From Panulirus ornatus (Eukaryota > Arthropoda > Malacostraca > Decapoda > Palinuridae): a stretch of DNA of 64,000 nucleotides. The notes beneath the pieces are model-generated. The model did no database searches, was not told where the DNA came from, and saw only the letters and a program-made list of their open reading frames with translations. The stretch spans positions 24,662,536 through 24,726,535 of the forward strand of contig NC_092271.1 of NCBI RefSeq assembly GCF_036320965.1, in the 5' to 3' direction. The position numbers and the translations under genes were made by a program. Position 1 is the first letter of the stretch; the number at the start of each line of letters is the position of its first letter. This document shows positions 34,510-45,503 of this stretch, piece after piece.

Positions 34510-34770
34510 CTTATGTATACCTTACGATGGTGTCGGAGGTCTTCTACCCCTACAGTTGAGTCTGGCACCTTACATTATAAATACCTTACGATGGTTTGGG
34601 AGGTCTTCTACCCCCACAGCTGAGGTCTGGGACCTTACCTTACCTTACGTATACCTTACGATGGTCTGGGAGGTCTTCTACCCCCACAGCTGGGGTCTAG
34701 GACCTTACCTTACCTTACGTATACCTTACGGTGGTCTGAGAAGTCTTCTATTCCCAAACCTCTGACCTGA
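34510..34770. repeat. 70-bp minisatellite, four copies
   Basis: Units at steps of about 61-70 bp: ACCTTACGATGGTCTGGGAG, GTCTTCTACCCCCACAGCTG, then GGTCTGGGACC and (TTACC)n. The same unit occurs at 38581-38752. Confidence 0.9.
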
Positions 34771-35773
34771 ACCTTACATCTTATTCAAGAAATTCACACC
34801 AAGGTATAACTTACACTTTTCTGTTTCTTTAAAGACACTTCCAAACGAAGTCTTTCTAAAGTAGGTATCTTTACATCATCAACTCCTGCAACATTGTGGT
34901 TCTTAGCGGGTATGTGGGCGGCCTGCGGGCGACCTCAAACAGCCTGACTGATCAATGAAGGAGGAGCGATGCTTGGCTGCAGACGTGAGGTGTGATGGGG
35001 GTGGAGACGTTCCCCTAAAACTGAGCTAAAAGGTTTCAGGTGCAAAAGCTTATCAACCCATTGGAGAAGAAAGAAAATGTAATCCTTGTGCTTTCAAAAT
35101 GATCGTGGGTATCTCTAATGTCTCGTTGGGAAGATAACAGGCTATTATCAGATGAAGCACCCCAGGGAAGAGGGTAAGGAAGGCATCCAGGCTTTAGCAC
35201 GACTTCGCCTCGACCCTGCCACCTCCTCCAGCGGATCAGGTACCATCCTAAGGGCGCCAGGTCATATGACCTCCTTCCCTACAAGGTGTACGGAATGAAC
35301 CAAGCAGACTAGGTAGCTATCATGTATACAGATAGACTGCTGAATGCACCAGCCCGTTGTATCAGTGGTCAAGCGCTCCACCAACTGACTTTTCACCTAA
35401 AGATTTGTTCACATGGAGATTCGGACTTTGTATATCACGGCGACCCAGGCAAATCTCATCACTCGTTACGGAGGAATGATGCAGAGTGACAACTCAAACA
35501 GAATGATGGATCAAACGCCCTTCTCAACTCAGCTATATAACCAGAGACAAGTCAGGCCCGAGGAGAACCTAACCTAACCTAATCAAACACAACTTAAGCT
35601 AGCTTAAGCTAATCTAACCTAATCTAACCGAGACACTATCTTTTATAACGTCTTCACGAACTTTGTTCAAAATCACACAGGAATCATAAATATATATTTA
35701 AAAAAAATCCCTCGAGTCTGGTTATACCAGGATGAATGACATTCAATCTTGGTTGTTACACGCGATACAAAGG
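34771..35773. other. Gene-free stretch with CCTAA words
   Basis: Degenerate (CCTAA)n / CTTAAGCTAG at 35566-35635; otherwise unique-looking. Confidence 0.6.
35566..35635. repeat. Short interstitial CCTAA block
   Basis: AACCTAACCTAACCTAATC then diverged CTAATCTAACC words. CCTAA is the complement of the arthropod telomere unit TTAGG. Confidence 0.6.
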
Positions 35774-36215
35774 TCTCTCTCTCTCTCTCTCTCTCTCTCC
35801 TACGTCACAGCACCAGGGGCGGAACACCGGTGGCCGTCTTCCTTGGGCAGGAGCCACGCCCTCTCCCCGTCCCTCTCCCTCAAGGATATTGGTCCGTTTC
35901 CTTACACTCCTGTTCTACCTCTCCCCTCGTGTGGTGTCTCACCGGACAGGTCCGTCCCCCTCCTACATCACTGATCAATACCCCAGCCGCCAACCTGGTG
36001 TCATGGGCAGGCAAGGTGTGTGCTGGGGTGGTGGTGAGGAGGGGAGAGGTTACTGGAGTGATGGTAGCGTGGGGATAGGCTACTGGGTGTGTAGTGTAGG
36101 TAAGGGAAAAGGGGTGGTCGTGTGTGGTGGCTACTTGGGGTGATGGTGTGTGTGGATGACTATCAACCGTGGTGATGTGGTGAAGACTTCTGGGGTCGTG
36201 GTAGCGTGTAGAGGC

Positions 36216-36267
<52 letters not shown>
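35774..36267. repeat. (CT)n and (CA)n microsatellites
   Basis: (CT)14 at 35774-35800 and (CA)24 at 36219-36267. Between them GT-rich GGGGTGATGGTGTGTG-like sequence. Confidence 0.95.
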
Positions 36268-36268
<1 letters not shown>

Positions 36269-36862
36269 CCTCCCCCACACACTCACACTAACACCACCAG
36301 CCACAATGTCTGGTTCCGGGGCTATTGTATACTACACCACACCTCCCTGTCCTTTCCTTCCTTCCCCCTTGATGAGATCTTCTCTTTATGGCTACTACTG
36401 CTGCTCCCGATGGAGGCTGGGAGTATCACAGATGCAACTCCCTCTCCCTCCCTCCGCCTTCTCCTCCTCCTCCTTACCTGCTGAGAAGGGAGACGGGAAC
36501 CTCAGAAAAAAAAAAAAAAAAAGCCCCTCTCCACACCTCCGGCAAATTAGTGATTTACGACGAGGCTACGAGGGAGGGGAGGGGCGCTCGGATACACCTA
36601 CAAATGGTTCCTCAGAAGACAGATGCTGTGTGAGAAGTGGGAAGACTGAACGGCGTCCTGTAAGGATTGCCTTATGAGACGGTGTTAACGTTTCTTGCTG
36701 GCATCAGGGTGCCACTGGTGAGGTGGACGAGGCAGTTGGGAAATACAGGCACTCAGCTGGAAAGAAGGAGGAGAAGGGAGGAGGGGGTGTGGACAGGTTT
36801 ATTGGGGCCCCTCCACCATGTCATCCTGACGTGGCACCGTTGGTGAGTGACCGACCTCCCGC

Positions 36863-36952
36863 TGTGAGCACGACCGTACGACCCTAAAGGACGATGGAAC
36901 GACCTTGAAGCATGATGGTACGACCCTTGAACACGACGACACAACCCTTGGG
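36863..36952 (+). repeat. 21-bp dispersed minisatellite array
   Basis: Four units (GAGCACGACCGTACGACCC, AGGACGATGGAACGACC, AGCATGATGGTACGACCC, GAACACGACGACACAACCC). Confidence 0.8.
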
Positions 36953-37434
36953 TATAATGTCAAAAACGAGCTCATTGCTTCTTTACTTCTTCGAGCCGGG
37001 CGAAATATCAGTCAAGAAAAAAAAGAAGAAATTCTGAGATAAATTCACAAGTCGGAAGGACTCTGGATCACACAAGAGCTGCTGGGAACGACTGAAATTA
37101 CCGATTCTCTCCCCTGGGGCGAAGAGAATGTATCACAATCTCTACAATGAGGGAAAAATCCTACAGGGGCAAGACGAGGAGATATTCAAGTGGAGATATT
37201 CAATGATCCTCAGAACAAATGTCTTTAGAATTGCGCCTGATCAGCCAGACTGAGAGGAATATGGTGGCATGCGGGTCTCAAACAACCTGACTGATCATGA
37301 CCAAAGAAATAATAGAGCTGCCTGGACCCCAAGCTGTGTTATGGTGGCAGAGACGAAGTTCATAAATGCAAGTTACAAAAAAAAAGAAGAGAGCATATCT
37401 CATCATATCACATCACGCACGCAGACACACCTTT

Positions 37435-37573
37435 CTCTTTCACTTCGTTGGGCCTAAACTCACAAACATTTACACAACTCTCGTTCTGACCCGACTCACT
37501 TATGCCTCCCTCCACGCCTGGTCTTCATTCCCCCCTCCCCCCTTATCCACCACATGACAGGGGCTGCTGGAAA

Positions 37574-37642
<69 letters not shown>

Positions 37643-37895
37643 CGTAAGATCATCTTGGGTCCCTCTTACAACACGTATCAAGAGGCGGTCAACACATTGC
37701 TCCTCCCAACGCTCTCCAACCATCTCATCTTCCTGACGATGCTACTGCACTACTTCCGCTACCGTCACCTCCCGGCATCAGAGATCCCTCGTCCCCAGGG
37801 CTGCAGTTCGGCACCACAATTGCATCGAACCCATCCCAGGTCGTACACACTACGAGAACAGCCCCGTCTCCACCTTTGTGAAGACTGTCAATAAT
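37435..37895 (+). mobile_element. CR1-like LINE C-terminal fragment with a (GA)n inside its ORF
   Basis: 37443-37545 reads LTNIYTTLVLTRLTYASLHA, matching the LINE segment L-x-x-x-YTTFILP-LTYASPAW. 37641-37890 reads RKIILGPSYNTYQEAVNTL, LPTLSNHL and a C-terminal tail, matching R-x-C-R-I-I-LG-x-x-Y-T-SY-E-A-L. In intact relatives these parts are joined by a short Glu/Arg/Val linker; here the linker position is occupied by (GA)32. The fragment is out of frame between the two parts and has a TGA near 37553. Confidence 0.75.
37577..37640. repeat. (GA)n microsatellite inside a LINE
   Basis: About 32 GA units, apparently grown from a Glu-Arg codon stretch of the LINE ORF. Confidence 0.96.
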
Positions 37896-38444
37896 GATCA
37901 GTAGACAGCCACACCAGTGTTTGTGTAAACACTCTCTGTTTACCCTCCTCTCTCCTCCTGTTTTACAACCCCAGCCTTGGGCTGAATATAACTCAACAAA
38001 CCGTTAATATTATCATCATTATCATCATGATTGTGAAATGATTATCACAATTACAAATGCATTCTTCTTCCCCCCACCCCAACTACCATGGAAAACACCC
38101 CCCCTCCCCTCTCTCCTCCAAACCCCCAACACTCCTCCTTCACCCTGCCATGAGTAAGTCCCCCCCCCCCCCACCTTCCCTTCCCCGGGTTGCCAGGAGC
38201 CACAACAGACAAGCACTTGATGACGCGTCAGGAGACATTCTGCAACGAGGCAGTTTTCATTCAGGTGCGAAAACCCCCATAATTACCGGTGATATTCACC
38301 CATCAGTCACGCCGGGAGTATCTCTCTCTCTTGCCCCGGCCTCTCCGCGCCTGCCCCACAGTTGCCTCTCTTGACTGGTATATTTTAGGAATTAATTTGG
38401 AAGCGTTGAGTACCGTCGTTTCCCTGTGTCTGTACGTCTGTATG

Positions 38445-38447
<3 letters not shown>

Positions 38448-38482
<35 letters not shown>
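38448..38482. repeat. (GT)n microsatellite
   Basis: About 17 GT units. Confidence 0.95.
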
Positions 38483-38484
<2 letters not shown>

Positions 38485-38580
38485 ACCTGTCTGTTAGCTT
38501 CGTTGTGCCAGGTTTCTTTGCGCGGTACAGAAGGACAAACACAAGTCACTGTTTGAGTTGCTTTCCAAAGACAGACTTCT

Positions 38581-38752
38581 TACCTTACCTTACCTTTACC
38601 TTACGTATACCTTACCTAACCTTCCTTTACCTTACGTATACTTTACGATGGCTTGGGAGGTCTTCTACCCCCACAGCTGGGTCTGGGACCTTACCTTACC
38701 TTACCTTACGATGGTTTCGCAAGTCTGCAACCCCTACAGCTAGGTCAAGGAC
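38581..38752. repeat. Second locus of the 70-bp repeat
   Basis: Two units matching 34510-34770 (TTACGATGGCTTGGGAGGTC, TTCTACCCCCACAGCTGG, ACCTTACCTTACC), preceded by TACCTTACCTTACC words. Confidence 0.85.
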
Positions 38753-38996
38753 AATGAAATCTTCCAAGATATTTCGAATGTGAAAAGACATGATTCAAAT
38801 ACTTTTCAAATCACTTTTAGTCCAAGCGAAAAAAAAAAAGAATATCACTTTCTCATTCAATCATATTAAGATTTACTGTTTAAAATAAACATAATGAAAA
38901 CCATTCCCTTCAGAACATAACATACGTCTCCAACTTCTCACTCATCCAAACTGAAACTAAATCTTTTATATCAAATATTCCCCCCGCCAGCGAACA

Positions 38997-38997
<1 letters not shown>

Positions 38998-39042
<45 letters not shown>
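38998..39042. repeat. (AC)n microsatellite
   Basis: About 22 AC units. Confidence 0.97.
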
Positions 39043-39044
<2 letters not shown>

Positions 39045-39310
39045 CTTGAAAACAGTCGACTTAGCCCTGGCGATTCCTTGACATGATTCGCTACTAGGAG
39101 CCAGCTGGCCAACACTCCACCACTGGACTCTCAACTTTATCCTGTGTCTGGAGGGAATGCGGGCGATTACAGGGATTTACTTGATCCCTGTGCGTTTCAA
39201 CTTCGCAATTAACTCGAAACACACACACAAAAAAGTACAAGGGTAACTTAACTCAGCAGTCTTCCAGAGCCGATAAATGAGAAAACTTGTTGAGTTTTCT
39301 AGCTTCTCCC

Positions 39311-39620
39311 CCTTGAGCACGACGATAAGACCCTTGATCACGACGGTACGACCCTTGAGCACGACGGTATGACCCTTGAGCACGACGGTGCGACCAACAA
39401 CCACGAAAATACGGCCCTTAAGCACGAAGGTATGACACATGAGCACGACGGTATGACCGTTGAGCACATGTTACGACCGTCAAAGACCAAGCTACCACAT
39501 CACCAAGTGTCGTACCGTCGTACCCTAGGATCGCATCGCCGCGTTATACTTACGTACCGTCACATTCAAGGGTAGTATACTGTTGTGTTCCTGGGCGTCG
39601 CAACGTCGCGCTCAAGGGGT
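39311..39620. repeat. 21-bp family: forward array and reverse array facing each other
   Basis: Forward units at 39311-39478 (CCTTGAGCACGACGGTACG and variants, about eight) and reverse units at 39507-39620 (GTCGTACCGTCGTACCCTAG, CACATTCAAGGG), separated by about 28 bp containing CCGTCAAAGACCAAGC, a worn version of the AGGTCA-type core. Confidence 0.82.
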
Positions 39621-39916
39621 CCAGCAACAATAACTCCTCGTCCTCATACAGAGACCCACACACACACACCTCTCCTGCGTCCAGCGGGGAGGCGGACGCA
39701 CGCAACTCAGCTCATGAAACACAAGCAGCACCACCACTGGAGGCACGAGTCTCCCAGACGGGTGGCGCTCGCGAGTGTTTACACTCCAACTGAGCACAAG
39801 GACACACACTCTCTTGATGTAAAGGTGTGTCCAGGTTATCTGCACGCGTCAACATACTCTGGCTGTGCAGGATGTCCTCTCTGTGTGTCATGTGTGTGTG
39901 TGTGTGTGTGGACCGT

Positions 39917-39918
<2 letters not shown>

Positions 39919-39983
<65 letters not shown>
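39919..39983. repeat. (GA)n microsatellite
   Basis: About 32 GA units after (GT)n. Confidence 0.97.
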
Positions 39984-39985
<2 letters not shown>

Positions 39986-40212
39986 GGGACTAGGGGGAGG
40001 AGGGACTTTTCAAGTCAACTTTGTTATCTGTCTTCCAGTATAATCCCTGACGGACCAGACATGTTTCCCACAACTTGCAACACATTCGGAGATTTCCTGG
40101 AGAAGATGACGCGTCTTCCTTTGTGGCGATTCTGAGGAAAAAAACAAGTTGGGGAAAAAAGAAAAGCATAATTTCTGGCTCTGATAATGTGTCTTAGAAA
40201 TCAGTAATCTGT

Positions 40213-40585
40213 TGAGCACGACGGTACGACCCATAAGCACGTCGGCACGACCCTTGAGTACGACGGTATGATCCTTGAGCACGACGCACGACCCTTGAGT
40301 ACGATGGTACGACCCTTCAGTACGACGGTACGACCCTTGAGCACGACGCACGACCCTTGAGTACGATGGTACGACCCTTGAGTACGACGGTACGACCCTT
40401 GAGCACGAATGTAAGACCGTTGAGGCACGATGGCCTGAGCAGTCATCTGATTATTGATAGACCAGGTCAAACAAAGGTCAAGCCACAACAACCTAAGGTC
40501 GTACCGTCGTGCTCAAGGGTCGTATCGTCGTGCTCAAGGGTCGTACAGTCGTGCTCAAGGGTCGTACCGCCGTGCTTAAGGGGGT
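40213..40585. repeat. 21-bp family: large inverted-array locus with a DR5 in the loop
   Basis: About eleven forward units at 40213-40432 and four reverse units at 40494-40585. The loop contains ATTGATAGACCAGGTCAAAC and AAAGGTCAAGCC, giving AGGTCA-AACAA-AGGTCA. The arms are complementary and could form a hairpin as RNA or single-stranded DNA. Confidence 0.88.
40464..40480 (+). promoter_or_regulatory. DR5 of AGGTCA in the loop of an inverted array
   Basis: AGGTCA, 5-bp spacer AACAA, AGGTCA; both half-sites perfect. Nuclear-receptor-like by pattern only. Confidence 0.35.
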
Positions 40586-40969
40586 TTAATAACAACAAAA
40601 TAACATACTACCCTCTGACCAGGTTCCTTCCCAACATAACAGCCTGGCTGCGCTCCTCTCCAGCGTGGCCTCGCCCCGCAAGTTTCAATCACCATAAAAG
40701 AATGTTTCAATTTACATTTTATACTCAGGCCAAACTCTCTCGAGGCGGCAAATGAGGTTTTTACGTCCGTCTAGGTATGTGGCCGGAACACTAAGGAAAC
40801 CGTAAACGTGGCTGAAATGAAGTTTAAATCAAAGTTTGATAACTCTGTTGATGGCTGAAGACTGCTGGAGATGAGGGACATTTTGTACGGGCAGATGTCT
40901 CAGAGTTAAACTTATCAAAACAAGTTCCACTGACGCGTACAGTAGATAAAACTCTGTGTAATAATCATC

Positions 40970-40971
<2 letters not shown>

Positions 40972-41018
<47 letters not shown>

Positions 41019-41050
41019 CAACAACAACAACAACAACACCAACACCAACA
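40972..41050. repeat. (AC)n and (AAC)n
   Basis: (AC)23 then about eight AAC triplets. Confidence 0.97.
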
Positions 41051-41143
41051 CCTGGCAGTACACAGTATTCACGAGGGGTCGCTGGTGGAGGCCTTCTGTA
41101 TTCAGGGGGAGAATTTCGAGTAGGTTTTGTTTGTCTTTGATCT

Positions 41144-41312
41144 CCTGAGCACGACCGCACGACCCTGGAGCACGACCGCACGACCCTTGCGTACGGTATA
41201 TGACCCTGGAGCACGACCGTACGACCCTGGAACACGACCGCACGACCCTTGAGCACGGTGGTACGACCCTGGAGCACGACCGCACGACCCTGGAGCACGC
41301 TGGTGCGACCCT
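41144..41312 (+). repeat. 21-bp family array, GAGCACGACCGCACGACCC variant
   Basis: Eight units with a homogeneous variant (CCTGGAGCACGACCGCACGA) not seen elsewhere, indicating local amplification. Confidence 0.88.
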
Positions 41313-41415
41313 CACCCCCACCTAACCCTAAGAGGGTAGTACAAGGAGACGTACTTCTGAATTCACAGAGCTACAGGGGCGAGGTAGTGGCGGTGCTGAA
41401 TGACGAAGTACAACA

Positions 41416-41416
<1 letters not shown>

Positions 41417-41459
<43 letters not shown>
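41417..41459. repeat. (AC)n microsatellite
   Basis: About 21 AC units. Confidence 0.97.
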
Positions 41460-42351
41460 TCAGATATACGAACGACAAAATAAATATCGCCACACCCTAA
41501 AAAAAAAATATCGTCACACCAAAACCCGCCATAGTTTTGCCCTGTGTTATAAGACCTTCTAAAGCTCCTTGATATCCATAGCCTCTCCCTGAGGGCAGAC
41601 CATTGAGCTGCTGCCGATAGTGATGAGGGAAGGGATGGAGCCGCGGGCGGGGTGGCGGCCTTCCCCCGGCAAGGGTGGAGGGGAAGGGAAGGAGTGCCAT
41701 GAGAGAGAGAGAGAGAAGGGGAGGGGGTACGTGGAGCTACTGCAGGAAGGGGGTTAGTACCCGTATGACAGAAAGGACACCGGAGAAGAGGTTCTTTACT
41801 TGTACATACGTATAGCATTACTGATCACAAGAACCAATTATGAACCCCCCAGAATCCCTACCCTTGACGAAGACATCATCATCATCATCATCATCCACAC
41901 CAAGAACCATCACGCCATCTACTTCGGCAGATGGGGGGAAATGAAGGGGGAGACAGGGAAGAGGAGCCTCGAGCGACGTGCATTCCCCTCCTACCATAGA
42001 TGGCTTGATCCTCGGCTCCGCCTCAGCCCAGGATCCCTCCCTGAGCAGGATAGCGTAGCGAAGAGGCGCGACCCAACACCGCCCCGGCCCGGCCCGGCCC
42101 GGCCCGGCCAAGCCCAAGCTTCCTCGCTTGTGTATGCCTGGGCACGGAGTCGTCTAGCCGGATGCGAGGCGCCCGCTACCGCCGCTCCTCCTCCTCCTCC
42201 TCCTCCTCCTTTTGCCACCACTGGGGTGACGCACGACGTGATCCAGCGACTCATAACTCAGGAATGCAGCTAAAGGCGAACAAAAGATTAAGAGTTGCTG
42301 TCTATGTGAGGCATTAATATTGGCGATGCTGTAGATGCAACTTAAAACCCC
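41460..42351. other. Gene-free stretch with a GC-rich patch
   Basis: 41990-42200 is unusually GC- and CpG-rich, with (CCCGG)5 at about 42082-42108, then (CCT)9 near 42190. It could be a CpG-rich patch near a promoter but no transcript evidence is visible. Confidence 0.45.
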
Positions 42352-42462
42352 GTGAACATGACAGTACGATGTTTGAACACAACGGTACTATGTTTGAACA
42401 AGACGTTATGGCTCTTGAACACAACGCCTTGGTCCTTGGGTATGATCCTTGGGTATGATGGT
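42352..42462 (+). repeat. Degenerate 21-bp family array
   Basis: Four worn units (GAACATGACAGTACGATG, GAACACAACGGTACTATG), followed by CAAGGGTCAGGTCAA, the core region in its usual place. Confidence 0.65.
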
Positions 42463-42649
42463 CTGAAACTCAAGGGTCAGGTCAAAAAAATTAGTCGCAA
42501 CATTGCGCTCAAGCGATTCATAAGGGCCGGTGCAGCCGTATCAAAAACAAAAACATAGTATAAAGAACAGTAATAGTGGTTTACATACTGTATCGAAAAC
42601 ATTAGAAAGCTGATATACGAAAATTTATTCGGGGGCAAACACCAACAAC

Positions 42650-42749
<100 letters not shown>

Positions 42750-43934
42750 CATCAGCCAAGTATGAGTGATGACGTGCACGATCATGGGGCAACTCGTCCC
42801 CGTCACCCAATAGGTTGTCAGTCAAACGCCAGGAGGTCTTCAGTGATGGCCACGCCACGCCCACACCGTGTGCTCAGCGGGACTCCACACTTGACGTAAA
42901 GTCTCCCACTTACCTTTGTGCAGCAGCTCCAGAAGAAGCTCACGTCGAAGTAATAGATTTCAGGAGATAAAAAACACACGTGTAAGATGGCGACACACAA
43001 AACCTTGTTGAAGACCTTGAGATACACAGAGCATCCAGAATTATTCGACTCCCTGGGGTGACTGGGTTTGATATTTTTGGGTCGCAGTTTTGCGGCTGAT
43101 TAATTGTTCATCCCCTACCCATCGTGTGGGCGGCGCTAAAGAGGACCCAGCGAGCACAGAAGGTCATTAGGTGGTTGGGTAGTGTGTGTGTGTGTGTGTG
43201 TGAGGACACGTGGCAGACGTGAGCCACAGGGTCGAATGATGACGGGGTGGTGGTGGTGGTGGGGAGGAAGGGGAGTCGTTGGCGGGCCGTCGCATGCCGA
43301 GTGCAATTACGCGGGAGATCTCGGGAGTCGCTCAGTATTTCATTATGCTCCTGGGGAAGGAGGAGGAGGAGGTCGGTTTCTTACTTACCATTCAAGGTTT
43401 GCAGCAGCTCTTCTTGCCACAGATGAATACTAATTGTCGGCTTATTTTCAATCTCTTCATCCCCGCGGGGGGAGACAGAGAGAGAGAGAGGGGAAGGCGG
43501 CCTACAATCCTCTTTGACAAGGTTCCTACACGTACGTGGAGGTAATTTCCTCCATGTTTGAGCCTTTTCGGAGCGTCATCATGAACGTTATCTGTTCATG
43601 GTAGACCGCGCAGGTCCTCGCCTGAACACTTGGTTGGTCGAATTCCAACCCGCATTGACGACATCTGCAGCATCGAGGTAATGTCTCGAGGAGAGCGTCT
43701 TGATGGGCAGGAGAGTGCGTGACCAGAGGCATGGTGGCCAGCCAGGACCTGACGTATGACATGACCAACGACCATCATACGAGCCTGCCAGTTGCTGACG
43801 TATAAACCGACTGACGATCAGGATTTCGTGCGCCAACCTTGTTCCACACACACTCACACTTTGTCACCAATAGAAACGTTTATAATCACATTCTACTGAT
43901 TTTGTCTGTGCTTAAGTATACATCACATGTTTGT

Positions 43935-43939
<5 letters not shown>

Positions 43940-43995
<56 letters not shown>
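43940..43995. repeat. (CT)n microsatellite
   Basis: About 28 CT units. Confidence 0.97.
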
Positions 43996-43996
<1 letters not shown>

Positions 43997-44096
43997 GGAT
44001 ATACACGGTGATGATGTCAAGATATGTAGTGCGCCAGTAAGATGCAATGACGATTTGACGGAAATGGAAAGACATAACCAAACTGTTAAGGAGTCA

Positions 44097-45440
44097 TGAT
44101 CCATATGCGACTCATGGTCCTGACACACTTTCTCCATATGTGCTGAAGAAGAGTACAGTTTTGCCTCAGAGACCACAAGACATGTTCATTTTGTCCCTAG
44201 AGGAAGGTAATCTGCCAAGGGAATGGAAACGGGCAAATGTCGTACCCATGTTCAAGAGAGGAGACAGAGAAGTTGGGATGAACTCTAGACCATTCTTTCT
44301 AATGAATGTGGTTTCTAAAACACTAGAAAAGGCAGTAAAAAAAAAATGAACTACTTGCATAAGAATAAGTGCCTAAAAGAGAGAAAATTGGGGTTTAGTG
44401 AAAGGAAATTATACATTAGAAACTTCCCACATTTCTACGAGAGAGTAAGTTCCAATCTAAACAAAAGACAAGGATGTGGACTGTGTGGATTTGCACCTCA
44501 CAAGAGGGTGGTAAAGGAGCTGGATTTTCAGCCTCGAATTAGGGGACGACTTCTTCGATAGAGAGAAAATCACATAAGTGGGAGGGGAACAAAGGACGCA
44601 TTCTCGGAGGAAACTTCGAAATGGGCTGAGGTCACCAGTGGCGTACCGCAAGGCTCGAACCTGGGACCACTGCTCCTCTTCAGCTTTACATAGCGAGATG
44701 CCAAACAGACTGGACTCATACCTGAATAAAGTCGTGGATGATGCCAGGGCCATGAGGGATATAAAGAATGAGGAGGATTGTATCAAGTCACATGAGGAAT
44801 TACACTAACTCCAAAGTTCGTCTTATACATGGGTGACGAAATTCAAGCCAAGTCAAGACAAAGTAATGAGGATAAAACACAGTGAAAGAAGGCCTCTGTA
44901 TGAATGCTAACGAGGAGAGAAATAAGCTGGAAGAATGTCAGCTAGAGGGACCTGGGAGTCGACCCTGTACCTAACCCGTTGTTATAACCTCATCTCAGAA
45001 GAATTGTACGGGAGACATACAGTCTTCTGGCAAAATACAGCATTTGTATTCCATCTAAGTCCATGGATAAAGGAAATGTTCAGTAAACTGGTCACATTGT
45101 GTCCCAGACCACAACGAGAATGTGCTTTTCAGGTCTGGTCGCCACACATACAAAACGTCAATGAGGGGGACAACAAAGATGGTACCAGCACTAAGTCAGC
45201 TGGGTTACAGTGAGAGGCTGGAGGCCATAAATCTGTCCCCCATGGAAAAGAGGAGAGAAAGAGGTGACCAGTTTGATAACAGCCACCAGTGAACAAATCC
45301 TCGACAGAGGCACATACAGAACATCCCCCCCAGAGGACGTATCGTGAAACTGGGTTTTTGGACACTGGAAATAATGAAACTGAGAGAATGTTGAGAGCAT
45401 ATCATAGTTCGGAAGATAGTGACGGGGCCACACGACTATA
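44097..45440 (+). mobile_element. Decayed CR1-like LINE, reverse transcriptase to ORF2 C-end
   Basis: Fragments in shifting frames follow the order of a LINE ORF2: HGPDTLSPYVLKK; SLEEGNLPREWKRANVVPM and FKRGDRE (motif 1-2); FYERVSSNLNKRQG; PHKRVVKEL (motif A end); WAEVTSGVPQGSNLGPLLL (motif B); MRDIKNEEDC (after a damaged YADD); VMRIKHSERRPLYE; MFSKLVTLCPRP then VWSPHIQNV (C-terminal conserved blocks); SERLEAINLSPMEKRR. Several frameshifts and stops mean it is dead. It is the longest mobile-element remnant in the window. Confidence 0.85.
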
Positions 45441-45446
45441 GAGATA

Positions 45447-45448
<2 letters not shown>

Positions 45449-45501
<53 letters not shown>
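45449..45501. repeat. (AC)n microsatellite after the LINE
   Basis: About 26 AC units directly at the 3' end of the LINE remnant. Confidence 0.97.

Positions 45502-45503
<2 letters not shown>

Noticed and set aside
41800..42273. 157-codon plus-strand frame with Pro-rich end
   Set aside because: Contains (ATC)n and (CCT)n translations and no family similarity; could only be a GC-rich accident.
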